Shown here one piece after another: positions 53,296 to 61,414 of a stretch of DNA of 64,000 nt. The DNA is from Rhizobium sp. L1K21. GTDB lineage: Bacteria; Pseudomonadota; Alphaproteobacteria; Rhizobiales; Rhizobiaceae. Each line of letters starts with the position of its first letter. Within the stretch, counting starts at the first letter, position 1. A model generated the notes under the pieces. That model was not told the DNA's origin and did no database searches. It was given only the letters and a program-made list of their open reading frames with translations. The position numbers and the translations under genes are program-made. The DNA lies in NCBI RefSeq assembly GCF_024055895.1, contig NZ_JAMXLE010000001.1, positions 1,674,001 to 1,738,000 on the forward strand. The letters run 5' to 3'.

Positions 53296-53922
53296 ATGAT
53301 CAACTCAACGCGCCGGTTCTGCGGCGCAGCACTGCTTATTCCCTTCGTTCTGACGACCTGTGGCTGTCAGGCGAATGCCGAAACCTCGATTTCAAAGTCC
53401 TACTCCTATTTCAATATCGGCGGCAAAACGCCGGATGCGCTTGATCGTGAGCTTGCCACGCGTGGACCAAAGAGCTCGCATTCCGGGCAAAACCACCCGG
53501 GCCTCACTCAGATCAGGTTCACTTACGAAATGACCTATTCGGCGACGTCGCGCCGGTGCACCGTTTCGCATGTGAAAGTGAACCTGAACGTAAAGATTAT
53601 TCTTCCCCGCTGGCGTTATCGCAACCATGCCGATGCCGACCTTCGCTTCATCTGGGACACGCTGTCGTCAGACATCAAACGCCATGAGGATCGCCACGCG
53701 GAAATTGCGCGCTCCTACGCCCGCAAGATGGAAAAGATCTTGGGCAAGCTTGGGTCTGCAAGCAACTGCGAAATCCTGGAAGCACGGGCAGAAGAACTAG
53801 TCGCCCGCGAGATCGCCGCTCACGACCGGGAACAAAACCGCTTCGATAAGCTGGAATCCTCGCATTTTGAAGAGCGTATGATTCGCCTGCTCAAGAACCG
53901 CAGCAAACATGTATCGCGGTGA
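53296..53922 (+). CDS. Putative secreted zinc-dependent protease (DUF922)
   Basis: 208 residues. A signal peptide with a possible lipobox (LLIPFVLTTCGCQA) suggests export, perhaps as a lipoprotein. The core contains a zincin-type HEDRHAEIA, an H-E-x-x-H variant, in the helical C-terminal half, and a YSYFNIGGKTPDALDRELATRG motif at the N-terminus of the mature part, both characteristic of DUF922. The protein is Lys/Arg rich. The start at 53296 has only a weak site. Substrate unknown; it is divergent from folP. Confidence 0.72.
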   Translation: MINSTRRFCGAALLIPFVLTTCGCQANAETSISKSYSYFNIGGKTPDALDRELATRGPKSSHSGQNHPGLTQIRFTYEMTYSATSRRCTVSHVKVNLNVKIILPRWRYRNHADADLRFIWDTLSSDIKRHEDRHAEIARSYARKMEKILGKLGSASNCEILEARAEELVAREIAAHDREQNRFDKLESSHFEERMIRLLKNRSKHVSR

Positions 53923-53950
53923 AAACGCCAATTTGGTAAGCTTCGACTGT

Positions 53951-53972
53951 CAAAACTTGTGCAAAACTTGCG
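53951..53972 (+). repeat. Tandem 11-bp direct repeat
   Basis: CAAAACTTGTG followed immediately by CAAAACTTGCG, a spacing of one helical turn, in the gap after the DUF922 gene. It might be a binding site for a transcription factor. Confidence 0.3.
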
Positions 53973-54079
53973 TGAAGCTGAATCAATCCCCGACGTTTAG
54001 GGTAGTATATGTAGCAGTAGATGCAACTTTCCGAATGTAATACTTTTCGTGTCCGAAAGTGGCGGTTTACATTTGTTCA

Positions 54080-54195
54080 GTTGAGTTTGCGTTGTTCTCC
54101 TGGCGCGCGGTTACCAAACCGGACGTTCCCTCCCTCGTCCGCATGCGCGCCCGCCTAGCCTCGCTCGACGAAAGCCGAAGAGCGAGGCTTTTTTT
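54080..54195 (+). ncRNA. Possible small RNA or long 3' UTR before the ferredoxin gene
   Basis: A strong plus-strand terminator (AGCCTCGCTC/GAGCGAGGCT, 54157-54166 and 54180-54189, then seven T) stands about 240 bp after the last plus-strand gene and without a gene of its own. Upstream are a small hairpin CGGTT-ACCA-AACCG (54108-54121) and an unpaired CCCUCCCUC stretch (54128-54136), resembling the anti-Shine-Dalgarno motifs of alphaproteobacterial sRNAs. The 5' end is uncertain and no strong promoter was identified; it could instead be the 3' end of the DUF922 transcript. Confidence 0.35.
54157..54195 (+). terminator. Strong terminator in the gap before the ferredoxin gene
   Basis: Perfect 10-bp stem (54157-54166, 54180-54189), 13-nt loop and a run of T in the plus direction. 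The ferredoxin gene ends 20 bp later on the other strand, where no T-run follows the hairpin. Confidence 0.8.
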
Positions 54196-54214
54196 GCCCT
54201 GTCATCGTGTCGGC

Positions 54215-54535
54215 TTAGCCTTGGCTCTCGGGCAGATGCACAGTCAACCCGTCAAGCTCCGGTGTCACCCTGATCTGACAGGACAGGCGTGAATTCGGCC
54301 GCAGGTCGGAGGCAAAATCCAGCATGTCTTCTTCCATCGCCTCGGGGCTTCCGGTCTTTTCCACCCATTCCTCATCGACATAGACATGACAGGTGGCGCA
54401 TGCGCAGGCACCGCCGCACTCGGCTTCGATGCCGGGCACGGCGTTTTTGACAGCGTTTTCCATGACGGTTGAGCCATCCTGGGCGTCGATTTCAAAACGC
54501 GTACCGTCAAATGCAATGTAAATCAGCTTGGTCAT
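54215..54535 (-). CDS. [2Fe-2S] ferredoxin, adrenodoxin type
   Basis: 106-residue soluble ferredoxin. The four cluster cysteines are in [15 protein letters not shown] (C-x5-C-x2-C) and LSCQIRV. The remaining sequence, including [19 protein letters not shown] and a final [10 protein letters not shown], is typical of adrenodoxin/FdxB ferredoxins, which transfer electrons to cytochromes P450 or to Fe-S cluster assembly. The start at 54535 is a family-length choice; the frame to 54586 is longer. No partner reductase is nearby. Confidence 0.92.
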   Translation of the reverse strand: MTKLIYIAFDGTRFEIDAQDGSTVMENAVKNAVPGIEAECGGACACATCHVYVDEEWVEKTGSPEAMEEDMLDFASDLRPNSRLSCQIRVTPELDGLTVHLPESQG

Positions 54536-54667
54536 TCCGGGATCCAGATACTGTAAAACGTTTCGGGAGGCGGCTTCTTGGGCCACCTCCCGGCATAACT
54601 ATTTTGCCATGAATTGGGAAGACGTTGCCGCGAAATTCATTCGCGTTGCAACAGTCTCGGCTTTTTG

Positions 54668-55036
54668 TCAGCGGCAAATCTTCAAGATGAAGTTTTCAGC
54701 TTCCAGAACGGCAGCACCGATCTTGGCAATATGGGCGGCATCGAGCGCACCATTTTCCACTTCGGCTGCGGCATCCGACACATGAAAAGCGCCGACGGCT
54801 TCTGCTGCACCCTTCAGACGGTGCGCGGCCTTCACGCGGGCATCGTTGCTGCAGGACGCGAACTCACCGACCACCTGCCGCGCCTGGCGCGCAAATGTCA
54901 TCAGGATTTCCAGTTCGAGGTCTCTGTCACCCATGGTCTGGCGTGCCAAATGTACCAGATCGATCGGGTTGCTTCTGGAATGCTGACCGCCGCTGATCGA
55001 AACCGGGCCGTCGAATGCTACATTATACGCTGCCAT
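54668..55036 (-). CDS. Hpt-domain phosphotransfer protein
   Basis: 122 residues, essentially one histidine phosphotransfer domain: a four-helix layout with the phospho-acceptor in VKAAHRLKGAAEAVGA, His72. It has no kinase or receiver domain, so it should relay phosphate between a hybrid kinase and a response regulator. A TTAA-N7-TTAA site (55133-55147) about 100 bp upstream suggests control by CtrA. It is divergent from the GPR-like gene. The kinase and regulator partners are not in the window. Confidence 0.82.
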   Translation of the reverse strand: MAAYNVAFDGPVSISGGQHSRSNPIDLVHLARQTMGDRDLELEILMTFARQARQVVGEFASCSNDARVKAAHRLKGAAEAVGAFHVSDAAAEVENGALDAAHIAKIGAAVLEAENFILKICR

Positions 55037-55524
55037 CTGCCTGTCCTCTTTTTGTTATAATTGTCAGGAACTACAGTCTAATCGGCGTTTCATCGCGATA
55101 GGCTTAACAGTGCCCGCCGATACCCAAAAAACTTAAGTCATGGTTAATAAGCGGTAAATGACGGAATAGATTTACCTTTTTTCCTTTAACGTTAGCGTTT
55201 CCGTCCCGTCGGGTGGTGCCTTGAGAATATGGGGACTCCAAACGGGGTCATAAAATGCATTAATGTGCCAACACGGGACGCTCTGTTTTTTCGGGGCATC
55301 TTAAAACTGGTGCGGAGGCCTGAATTCAGTCGCAAATACCAACATTTACGGTGGATAGTGAAGGTTGAAGACTAGGACTGGGCTCTAAATCGGGCTAGTC
55401 AGTGAAGGTTTAGAGATTAGTCAAGGCTGGTTCATTGGCGGTGAACCGGTTCTTGAGAGCGAAAATGCGTTTGTGAGCAGCTTTCGCGAGTTGTCGACAG
55501 GCATTGTGTACGAGGCGAATGCGT
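55037..55524. other. Divergent regulatory region between the Hpt and GPR-like genes
   Basis: About 490 bp without a gene. Besides the CtrA-type box (55133-55147) it contains a GANTC site (GACTC at 55235), a perfect palindrome GAACCGGTTC (55443-55452), and two imperfect copies of AGTGAAGGTT followed by AGACTAG/AGATTAG (55357-55375 and 55401-55420), 44 bp apart. The promoter cannot be pinned down by eye. Confidence 0.5.
55133..55147. promoter_or_regulatory. CtrA-type binding site TTAA-N7-TTAA
   Basis: TTAAGTCATGGTTAA matches the CtrA consensus exactly (two TTAA half-sites with seven bases between). A second, imperfect site (TTAA-N7-TAAA) overlaps it at 55144-55158. It is located between an Hpt gene and a growth-pole-like gene, both plausible cell-cycle functions. 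Confidence 0.6.
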
Positions 55525-58500
55525 ATGGCGAATACAATGGGCAACGAAACGGCCGATCAGGAAGCGATGGACGCGCTTGAAAAGGCGCTGCAAATCGACT
55601 TCGGCGAATTTAAAGACCCGGCGGATCAGAAAAGTCGCCAGAAAGTGGATGAAAACATGGCTCAGGCAGGCAGCAATAACGAAGCGGCAAAGTCCGAAAA
55701 GGCGGATGCCGCACGCGAGTTGGCACCCGAACCCGTGCCACGCGCCCCTTCCCATAAGCCTGCCAACGATCCCAATGGCGGCAATGCCGGTCTGATCCTG
55801 CGCTCGCTGGAAGGCCGTTCGGGCCGCGCCACCGTGCGCAACGCCGTTCTTCTGTCGCTGGCCTGGCTGGTCTTTGGCCTTGGCGTGGGCTATCTCGTTC
55901 TGACACCTGAAATCTTTGCCGTGACGAGCCTGAAGGGGCTTATTTCACTGCCGGGCTTCATGGGCCTGTTTATCGGTATTCTCATGCCGATGGTGCTCTT
56001 CGTCGGGCTCGGCATCGTCATTGCACGTTCGCAGGAAATGCGCGGCGCTGCCCGCTCCATGGCGGAGGTGGCGCTCCGCCTTGCCGAGCCTGAAGTTGCA
56101 GCCTCCGACCGTATTCTCGCCATCGGCCAGGCCGTGCGCCGCGAAGTCAGCGCCATGAATGAAGGCATTGAACGCACGATTGCCCGCGCCACTGAACTGG
56201 AAACCCTGGTTCACTCCGAAATCAATGCGCTTGAGCGCAGCTACAGTGACAACGAAATTCGCGTACGCTCGTTGGTCAGCGACCTGGGAAGTGAACGCGA
56301 GGCCATTATCAATCACGCCGAACGTCTGCGCTCCTCCATCTCGGGTGCCCATGAACAGATCAAGGGCGAATTGCAGAATGCGACGGAAGTGCTCGGCACG
56401 CAGCTTGCCACCTCAGGTGAGGCTTTCGCCCGCATGGTGGATACGCGCGCTGGCCTGCTTATGGAGAAGGCGGAATCGGCCACCCAGTCCATAGGCTCTC
56501 TGCTCACGTCCCATACCGACGACCTTCTTGCGGCGTTGAACTCTTCCGGCGTTGCGCTCGCCAGCGAGTTCGACACCCGTCTGGAAGAGCTTTCGAGCAC
56601 GCTTTCGGAACGCGGCAAGAACCTTCTGGCGGAATTCGAGACCCGCGCCTCGTCCATTGACGCCAATACCGAGCGGCTCAACCAGGCGCTTGCCGAGCGC
56701 ACCATGCAGCTCAACGAAACGCTGATTGCCCGCACGCGCGACTTCAACGACAGCATGAGTGCCGGCCAGGAGGCGATCACCTCCGGCCTCGATCAGCTGA
56801 TCAATTCGCTGAACTCCGCACTGGACGAAAAGGGCGCAAGCTTCCGCCAGAGCCTGAAGTCGTCCAGCGACGAAGCTGTGATGGATATTGATCTGCGCAC
56901 CGGCTTCATCGAGGAGCGTCTGCAGGCGTCGATCGGCCAATTGAACACCGGCTTTGACGAGAGCATTGCAGCCTTCACCAGCGCATTTGATCAGCGCTCG
57001 GGTTCGCTGAGTGAGAAGCTTGCACAGAGCCTTGCCCAGATCAGCGAAACGATGACCGGTGGCCGCGACGAGATGGACAGCATCCTGACGTCCAGCATCG
57101 ACCGGCTTGGTTCCACCCTCACTGATCATTCTATCGGTCTGGCGACCGCGCTTGGCACCGGCCAGGAGATGATCGAGGCGGCCGTCGGCAAGCATGTCGA
57201 TGAAATGGCCGGTACGATTGCCGACGCCCATTCGAAGATCGACACCGTTCTCTCGGAACGCTCCAATGCGCTGTTTGGCGGCCTGCAGTCGTCCCGCGAG
57301 GCCATGGAAGCGTCAATCGACAGCAAGCTGGAAGCCGCAGATTCGGCCATGTCTTCGAAGTTCGAGACGCTCGAAACACGTCTTTCGAACCATATCGAAG
57401 CCGCCGATGCTGTTATCTCCTCCAAGGTCGACACCGTCGAGGCAAGCTTTGCCACCAACAGCGCGCGCCTGAACGGGGTCCTGGACAGCGGCGTGGAGCG
57501 CATTGCCGGCAGCGTGACGGAAACGCACAAGCAGATTGCCGAAGCCTTCGACGAACGCACCGCCAGCATGCAGATTTCCATCGGCATTGCATCCGACACG
57601 CTCAGAGAGTCGCTCGAACAGGGCGCGGAACGGGCCGAGACAATCTTCGGCGAAAATGCCGGGCGTATCGAAAGCATCATTTCGCAGGGCAACGAGGCCC
57701 TCACCGCATCGCTTCGTGACGGCACCCAACGGGCCGAATCCATCTTCGGCGAAAACACCGCACGTCTCGGTGAGATCGTCGGACGCGGCAGCGAATCCTT
57801 TGCAGCCTCCATGCGTGAAGGCACGAGCGCGATCGAAAATGCCTTCCGTAACGGCGAAGACAATATCGGTCGTATGGTCGATGACAGTATCAATCGTATT
57901 GGCAACTCGCTCAACGAACAGTCCGCGTCTATCGGCGCTTCGCTTGCCGCATCCGCCGGCATGATCGAAATGAGCCTGGAAGATCAGACCGCTTCGCTTC
58001 AGTCGCGGCTTGAATCCAGCGCCAGCAAGCTGGCGGAAACCATGTCTGGCGGTGCTGAAAAGGTCACGTCCGCGGCAGAAGGCCTGTCGGCGCATATTGA
58101 CGCCGCTCTTCAGGGGGCAACCACTCGCGCATCCGAAATCGGTCAACAGGTGGAAGGTGCGATTTACGCTGCAGGCCAGCGGATCGGTGAAAGTGCAGAA
58201 GCACTGACAAATGCCGCCAACAGCGCCGGCGAACGGGTGGCCGGTACGCTGGACGAGCGCATTGCAGGCATCGAGCAGTCGAGCGAACAGGCAGCCAACC
58301 GTCTCGCCGAGACGCTGGATGAGCGTACAGCACGGCTTGCCGAGCGTATGGAAACCATGGACAACGCGCTCAACCGCGGTATGGATGCGGTGGGCAGAAC
58401 CATCGATACAAAGGCCGCCGATCTGGCCGCATCGCTGCGTGAAACCGTTTCGTCCACCATCGGCAATATCGATCATCAGGCGGCAAGCGCGGTGGAACGC

Positions 58501-60654
58501 GTCGCCAAGGCAGGCTCCGGCATGAGCGAAGAGCTCGAAGCCCGCGTCAGCGCGCTTGCCGGTCGTCTGCAGGAAAGCGAAAGCCGTGCGGCACAGCATG
58601 CCTCCAGCATTGCTGACAGCCTGTCGCAGAGCGAAAAGGCGCTTGAAGCGCGCAACAGCTCGATTCGCAGCACGCTGGATGAATCAACCCGCGAGCTGAA
58701 TTCGATGCTGGCTGGACGCGCATCTGAGCTCAATGAAATCATCGAAGGCAAGGCACGTCCCGCCATCGACCAACTGGCGCAGACCGGCAACGAGATTGCT
58801 GGCCGTGTCGCTGCGGCTGCCCGCGAGAATGCCGATCGCATCCGTAAGGAAAACGAGGCGCTGGTCGCCGCCATCAGCTCGCGCTCCAGCGAAACGCTCG
58901 CCGCCATCTCGGCCAAGACCGAGGAAACGGCCGGCATGCTGGCTGCCACCGAAAACAGCCTGCGCGGCAGTGTGTCCTCGCTGATTGAGCGTTTGCAGAG
59001 CTCGAATGCCGATATTTCTCGCGTCATTGACGATGCGGCCTACCATTTCGCAGGCATTGACGACACGCTCAATGCCTCGGCAAGCCGTTTCGGCGAGCAG
59101 GCTGGAAAGATTTCCGATACGCTGTCTGCAGCCTCGCGTCTTCTCGAGGGCAAGGCGGAAAAGCTGAGCAATATTTCGGATGCCACGCTGAGCCAGGTTG
59201 CCGGCATTACCGGCCGTTTCGACGAGCATTCACGCGTTCTCTCTCAGGCGTCCGATCTGCTGGGCGCAGCGCAATCGAACCTTGCCTCCACATTGTCCGA
59301 GCGCCAGGATGCGCTGCGCGATCTCTCCATCGGTCTGGTCAAGCGTTCTGAAGAGATCGAGGGCACGATGCGGGCGTTGAGCGGCATGATCGAAGGTGCG
59401 TTCGATTCGGCGGAAGCGCGTTCTGGCCAGTTCGCCAGCACCTTGCGTGACAGCGTTCAATCCTCTTATGCCGACGCCAACCGCGCAATGGCCGAGGCGG
59501 AAAACCGTGCTCGTTCGACAGCCGAAAACCTCAAGGATATCCTGTCACGCGCTGGTAACGAAACCGCGTCTGCCTTCGAGAGCAGCATGTCGCAAGCCGA
59601 AGAACGGGCCAGCGAAGTCGCCTCGCGCCTTCGGTCTGGCATTGCCGCATCGCTGTCGGATATCGAGCGTATGCTGAACGAATCCGGCCAGAAGTCGAAC
59701 AGCGCCGCAAACGAGATGCGCAACGCGCTGCGCACAGCCATCGAAGATGCGATCGAACGCTTCGCCGGTGCCACGGGCGAAATCCGCAAGTCTGCCGACG
59801 ATATCCGCAAGGAACTCGACATGACCCGCTCGGAACTGCGCCGCGGCGCATTCGACCTGCCGGAAGAGACCAAGGAAAGTGCAGCGGCCATGCGCCGGGC
59901 CGTGTCGGAACAGATCCAGGCCCTGCAGGATCTCTCCCGCATCGTCGGCAAGTCGCAGCAGCAGCTTGAAGTGTCTACGCCGGCGCACTCCGCCCCCGTA
60001 CAACAAGCCGCAGCAGCCCCGGCGGTTCAGCAGACGGTAGCGGCACCGGCTCCGGCGCCCCAGTCTGCCCCGGCGCAAGCGCCGGCTCCGGCTATTCCGG
60101 AAATGCGCGGAAGCTTCACCGCATCAAGCCCCGCGCCTGTTGCAGCGCCTGCGCAACCGCGCGCACCGGCACCGCAGCGTCAACAGGGCGATCAGAGCGG
60201 CTGGATCAGCGATCTCATCCGCGGTGCTGCGCGCGAAGAGGCACAGATCGGACGTCCCCGCAATGAGGCTTCGCAGAGCTCGCGCACCGGTGCAGCCCGC
60301 AATCCGCAACATGTCGTCGAGTCGCTCAATTCGCTCTCCATCGACATTGCCCGCGCGATTGACCACGATGCATCCGTGGAACTGTGGCGGCGTTACCAGC
60401 GCGGTGAGCGCGACGTCTTTACCCGCAGGCTTTATACGCTGAAGGGCCAGAAGACCTTTGACGAAATCAAGCGCAAGTACGATCAGGAGCCGGAGTTCCG
60501 CACTGCTGTGGATCGCTATGTTGCCGATTTCGAGAATCTGCTTGCCGATGTCGCCCGCAACGACCGCGACAAGTCGATCACGCAGTCCTATCTGACCTCG
60601 GATACGGGCAAGGTCTACACGATGCTGGCCCACGCTGCAGGTCGCTTCAACTGA
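55525..60654 (+). CDS. Giant polar coiled-coil protein, GPR (growth pole ring)/apolipoprotein-like
   Basis: 1709 residues. After about 100 acidic/charged residues come two transmembrane helices (about 106-131 and 137-168, WLVFGLGVGYLVL and GFMGLFIGILMPMVLFVGLG), then a very long Ala/Glu/Ser-rich, Pro-free helical region (about 190-1480) with apolipoprotein-like repeats such as GENAGRIESIISQGNEALT and GENTARLGEIVGRGSESFA. A Pro/Ala-rich linker (about 1482-1552) leads to a conserved C-terminal domain (VESLNSLSIDIARAID to the end). This is the architecture of the Agrobacterium GPR protein, which forms a ring at the growing pole. The ATG at 55525 has GAGG nine bases upstream. The assignment rests on architecture. 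Confidence 0.72.
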   Translation: MANTMGNETADQEAMDALEKALQIDFGEFKDPADQKSRQKVDENMAQAGSNNEAAKSEKADAARELAPEPVPRAPSHKPANDPNGGNAGLILRSLEGRSGRATVRNAVLLSLAWLVFGLGVGYLVLTPEIFAVTSLKGLISLPGFMGLFIGILMPMVLFVGLGIVIARSQEMRGAARSMAEVALRLAEPEVAASDRILAIGQAVRREVSAMNEGIERTIARATELETLVHSEINALERSYSDNEIRVRSLVSDLGSEREAIINHAERLRSSISGAHEQIKGELQNATEVLGTQLATSGEAFARMVDTRAGLLMEKAESATQSIGSLLTSHTDDLLAALNSSGVALASEFDTRLEELSSTLSERGKNLLAEFETRASSIDANTERLNQALAERTMQLNETLIARTRDFNDSMSAGQEAITSGLDQLINSLNSALDEKGASFRQSLKSSSDEAVMDIDLRTGFIEERLQASIGQLNTGFDESIAAFTSAFDQRSGSLSEKLAQSLAQISETMTGGRDEMDSILTSSIDRLGSTLTDHSIGLATALGTGQEMIEAAVGKHVDEMAGTIADAHSKIDTVLSERSNALFGGLQSSREAMEASIDSKLEAADSAMSSKFETLETRLSNHIEAADAVISSKVDTVEASFATNSARLNGVLDSGVERIAGSVTETHKQIAEAFDERTASMQISIGIASDTLRESLEQGAERAETIFGENAGRIESIISQGNEALTASLRDGTQRAESIFGENTARLGEIVGRGSESFAASMREGTSAIENAFRNGEDNIGRMVDDSINRIGNSLNEQSASIGASLAASAGMIEMSLEDQTASLQSRLESSASKLAETMSGGAEKVTSAAEGLSAHIDAALQGATTRASEIGQQVEGAIYAAGQRIGESAEALTNAANSAGERVAGTLDERIAGIEQSSEQAANRLAETLDERTARLAERMETMDNALNRGMDAVGRTIDTKAADLAASLRETVSSTIGNIDHQAASAVERVAKAGSGMSEELEARVSALAGRLQESESRAAQHASSIADSLSQSEKALEARNSSIRSTLDESTRELNSMLAGRASELNEIIEGKARPAIDQLAQTGNEIAGRVAAAARENADRIRKENEALVAAISSRSSETLAAISAKTEETAGMLAATENSLRGSVSSLIERLQSSNADISRVIDDAAYHFAGIDDTLNASASRFGEQAGKISDTLSAASRLLEGKAEKLSNISDATLSQVAGITGRFDEHSRVLSQASDLLGAAQSNLASTLSERQDALRDLSIGLVKRSEEIEGTMRALSGMIEGAFDSAEARSGQFASTLRDSVQSSYADANRAMAEAENRARSTAENLKDILSRAGNETASAFESSMSQAEERASEVASRLRSGIAASLSDIERMLNESGQKSNSAANEMRNALRTAIEDAIERFAGATGEIRKSADDIRKELDMTRSELRRGAFDLPEETKESAAAMRRAVSEQIQALQDLSRIVGKSQQQLEVSTPAHSAPVQQAAAAPAVQQTVAAPAPAPQSAPAQAPAPAIPEMRGSFTASSPAPVAAPAQPRAPAPQRQQGDQSGWISDLIRGAAREEAQIGRPRNEASQSSRTGAARNPQHVVESLNSLSIDIARAIDHDASVELWRRYQRGERDVFTRRLYTLKGQKTFDEIKRKYDQEPEFRTAVDRYVADFENLLADVARNDRDKSITQSYLTSDTGKVYTMLAHAAGRFN

Positions 60655-60664
60655 ATTAGAGCCT

Positions 60665-60681
60665 CGGGCGATAGTCGCCCG
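60665..60681 (+). other. Hairpin after the GPR-like gene
   Basis: CGGGCGA/TCGCCCG, a perfect 7-bp stem with a 3-nt loop just past the stop. No T-run follows, so it may stabilise the 3' end or pause polymerase ahead of the real terminator. Confidence 0.4.
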
Positions 60682-60712
60682 ATGTTCTCACCGCAACTGC
60701 GGACACCAACAA

Positions 60713-60746
60713 AAAACCGCCGGTCCAAAACCGGCGGTTTTCTTTT
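60713..60746. terminator. Bidirectional terminator between the GPR-like gene and the mla operon
   Basis: Perfect 12-bp stem AAAACCGCCGGT/ACCGGCGGTTTT (60713-60724, 60730-60741) with A/T tracts on both sides; it serves the convergent genes. Confidence 0.85.
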
Positions 60747-60773
60747 GTCCAATCGTGACGCAATTCCTGCGCC

Positions 60774-61379
60774 TCAGATATATTTCAAAACCCAGTTGAC
60801 CATCTCGGAAGAGACCTTGGAAAAGGCGGCGTCAAGCGCCTTCACATATGCTTGATTGCTGCTGCCGGATGCTGGCACAACGGCGCGGAACACATTGCGT
60901 GCGCGCACCGTTCCGCTGCGGTCATTGAGCACGCGAACAGCAATTTCCACGATGGCCGCTTTGCTCGTCGCGTCGATCTGGAAGGCATGGATCGTGGTCT
61001 GGATCTGGTAGTCGATCGCCAGTCCATCGCCCGGTAGTCCGGCACCGCCGACACGACCGGAGGCTTCAAAGGCCTGTGCCAGTTTCAGCTGCACCACCTT
61101 TGGCAATCGGTCGCTCCACTGGCTTTCGCCCAGATACTGATATTCCTGGCGGGAGACCTGTATGACGATGTTTTCACTGTCAAACGTCTTGACGGCCGTT
61201 GGCTCGGTAATCAGCAACTGACGACCCTGCGCCATCCGACCCTGCTGCGGTACATCGCCCAGCGAGAGGCCATAAGTGTCTTTCGGGGCTGACGAGGCAC
61301 AGCCAAAGGCACCCACCGCCACAAAGGCCAGCGCAACCGTGTTCAGCCAAACTCTTTTATGAGAAAAACGAAACCTCAA
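60774..61379 (-). CDS. ABC-type transport auxiliary lipoprotein
   Basis: 201 residues from the TTG at 61379 (AAGGGGA nine bases upstream). The alternative GTG at 61415 overlaps the mlaD stop and would add 12 residues. A lipobox is visible (VAVGAFGCASS), so it should be anchored in the outer membrane. The mature part is the auxiliary component (PqiC/DUF330-like) found with MCE-type transporters, including TVHAFQID-like beta strands and ENIVIQVSRQEYQYLGESQWSDR. It is the last gene of mlaE-mlaF-mlaD-lipoprotein and probably helps lipid transfer across the periplasm. Confidence 0.78.
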   Translation of the reverse strand: MRFRFSHKRVWLNTVALAFVAVGAFGCASSAPKDTYGLSLGDVPQQGRMAQGRQLLITEPTAVKTFDSENIVIQVSRQEYQYLGESQWSDRLPKVVQLKLAQAFEASGRVGGAGLPGDGLAIDYQIQTTIHAFQIDATSKAAIVEIAVRVLNDRSGTVRARNVFRAVVPASGSSNQAYVKALDAAFSKVSSEMVNWVLKYI

Positions 61380-61414
61380 AATTTCATGTCCCCTTTTGGG
61401 CGGCAAGATAAGCA

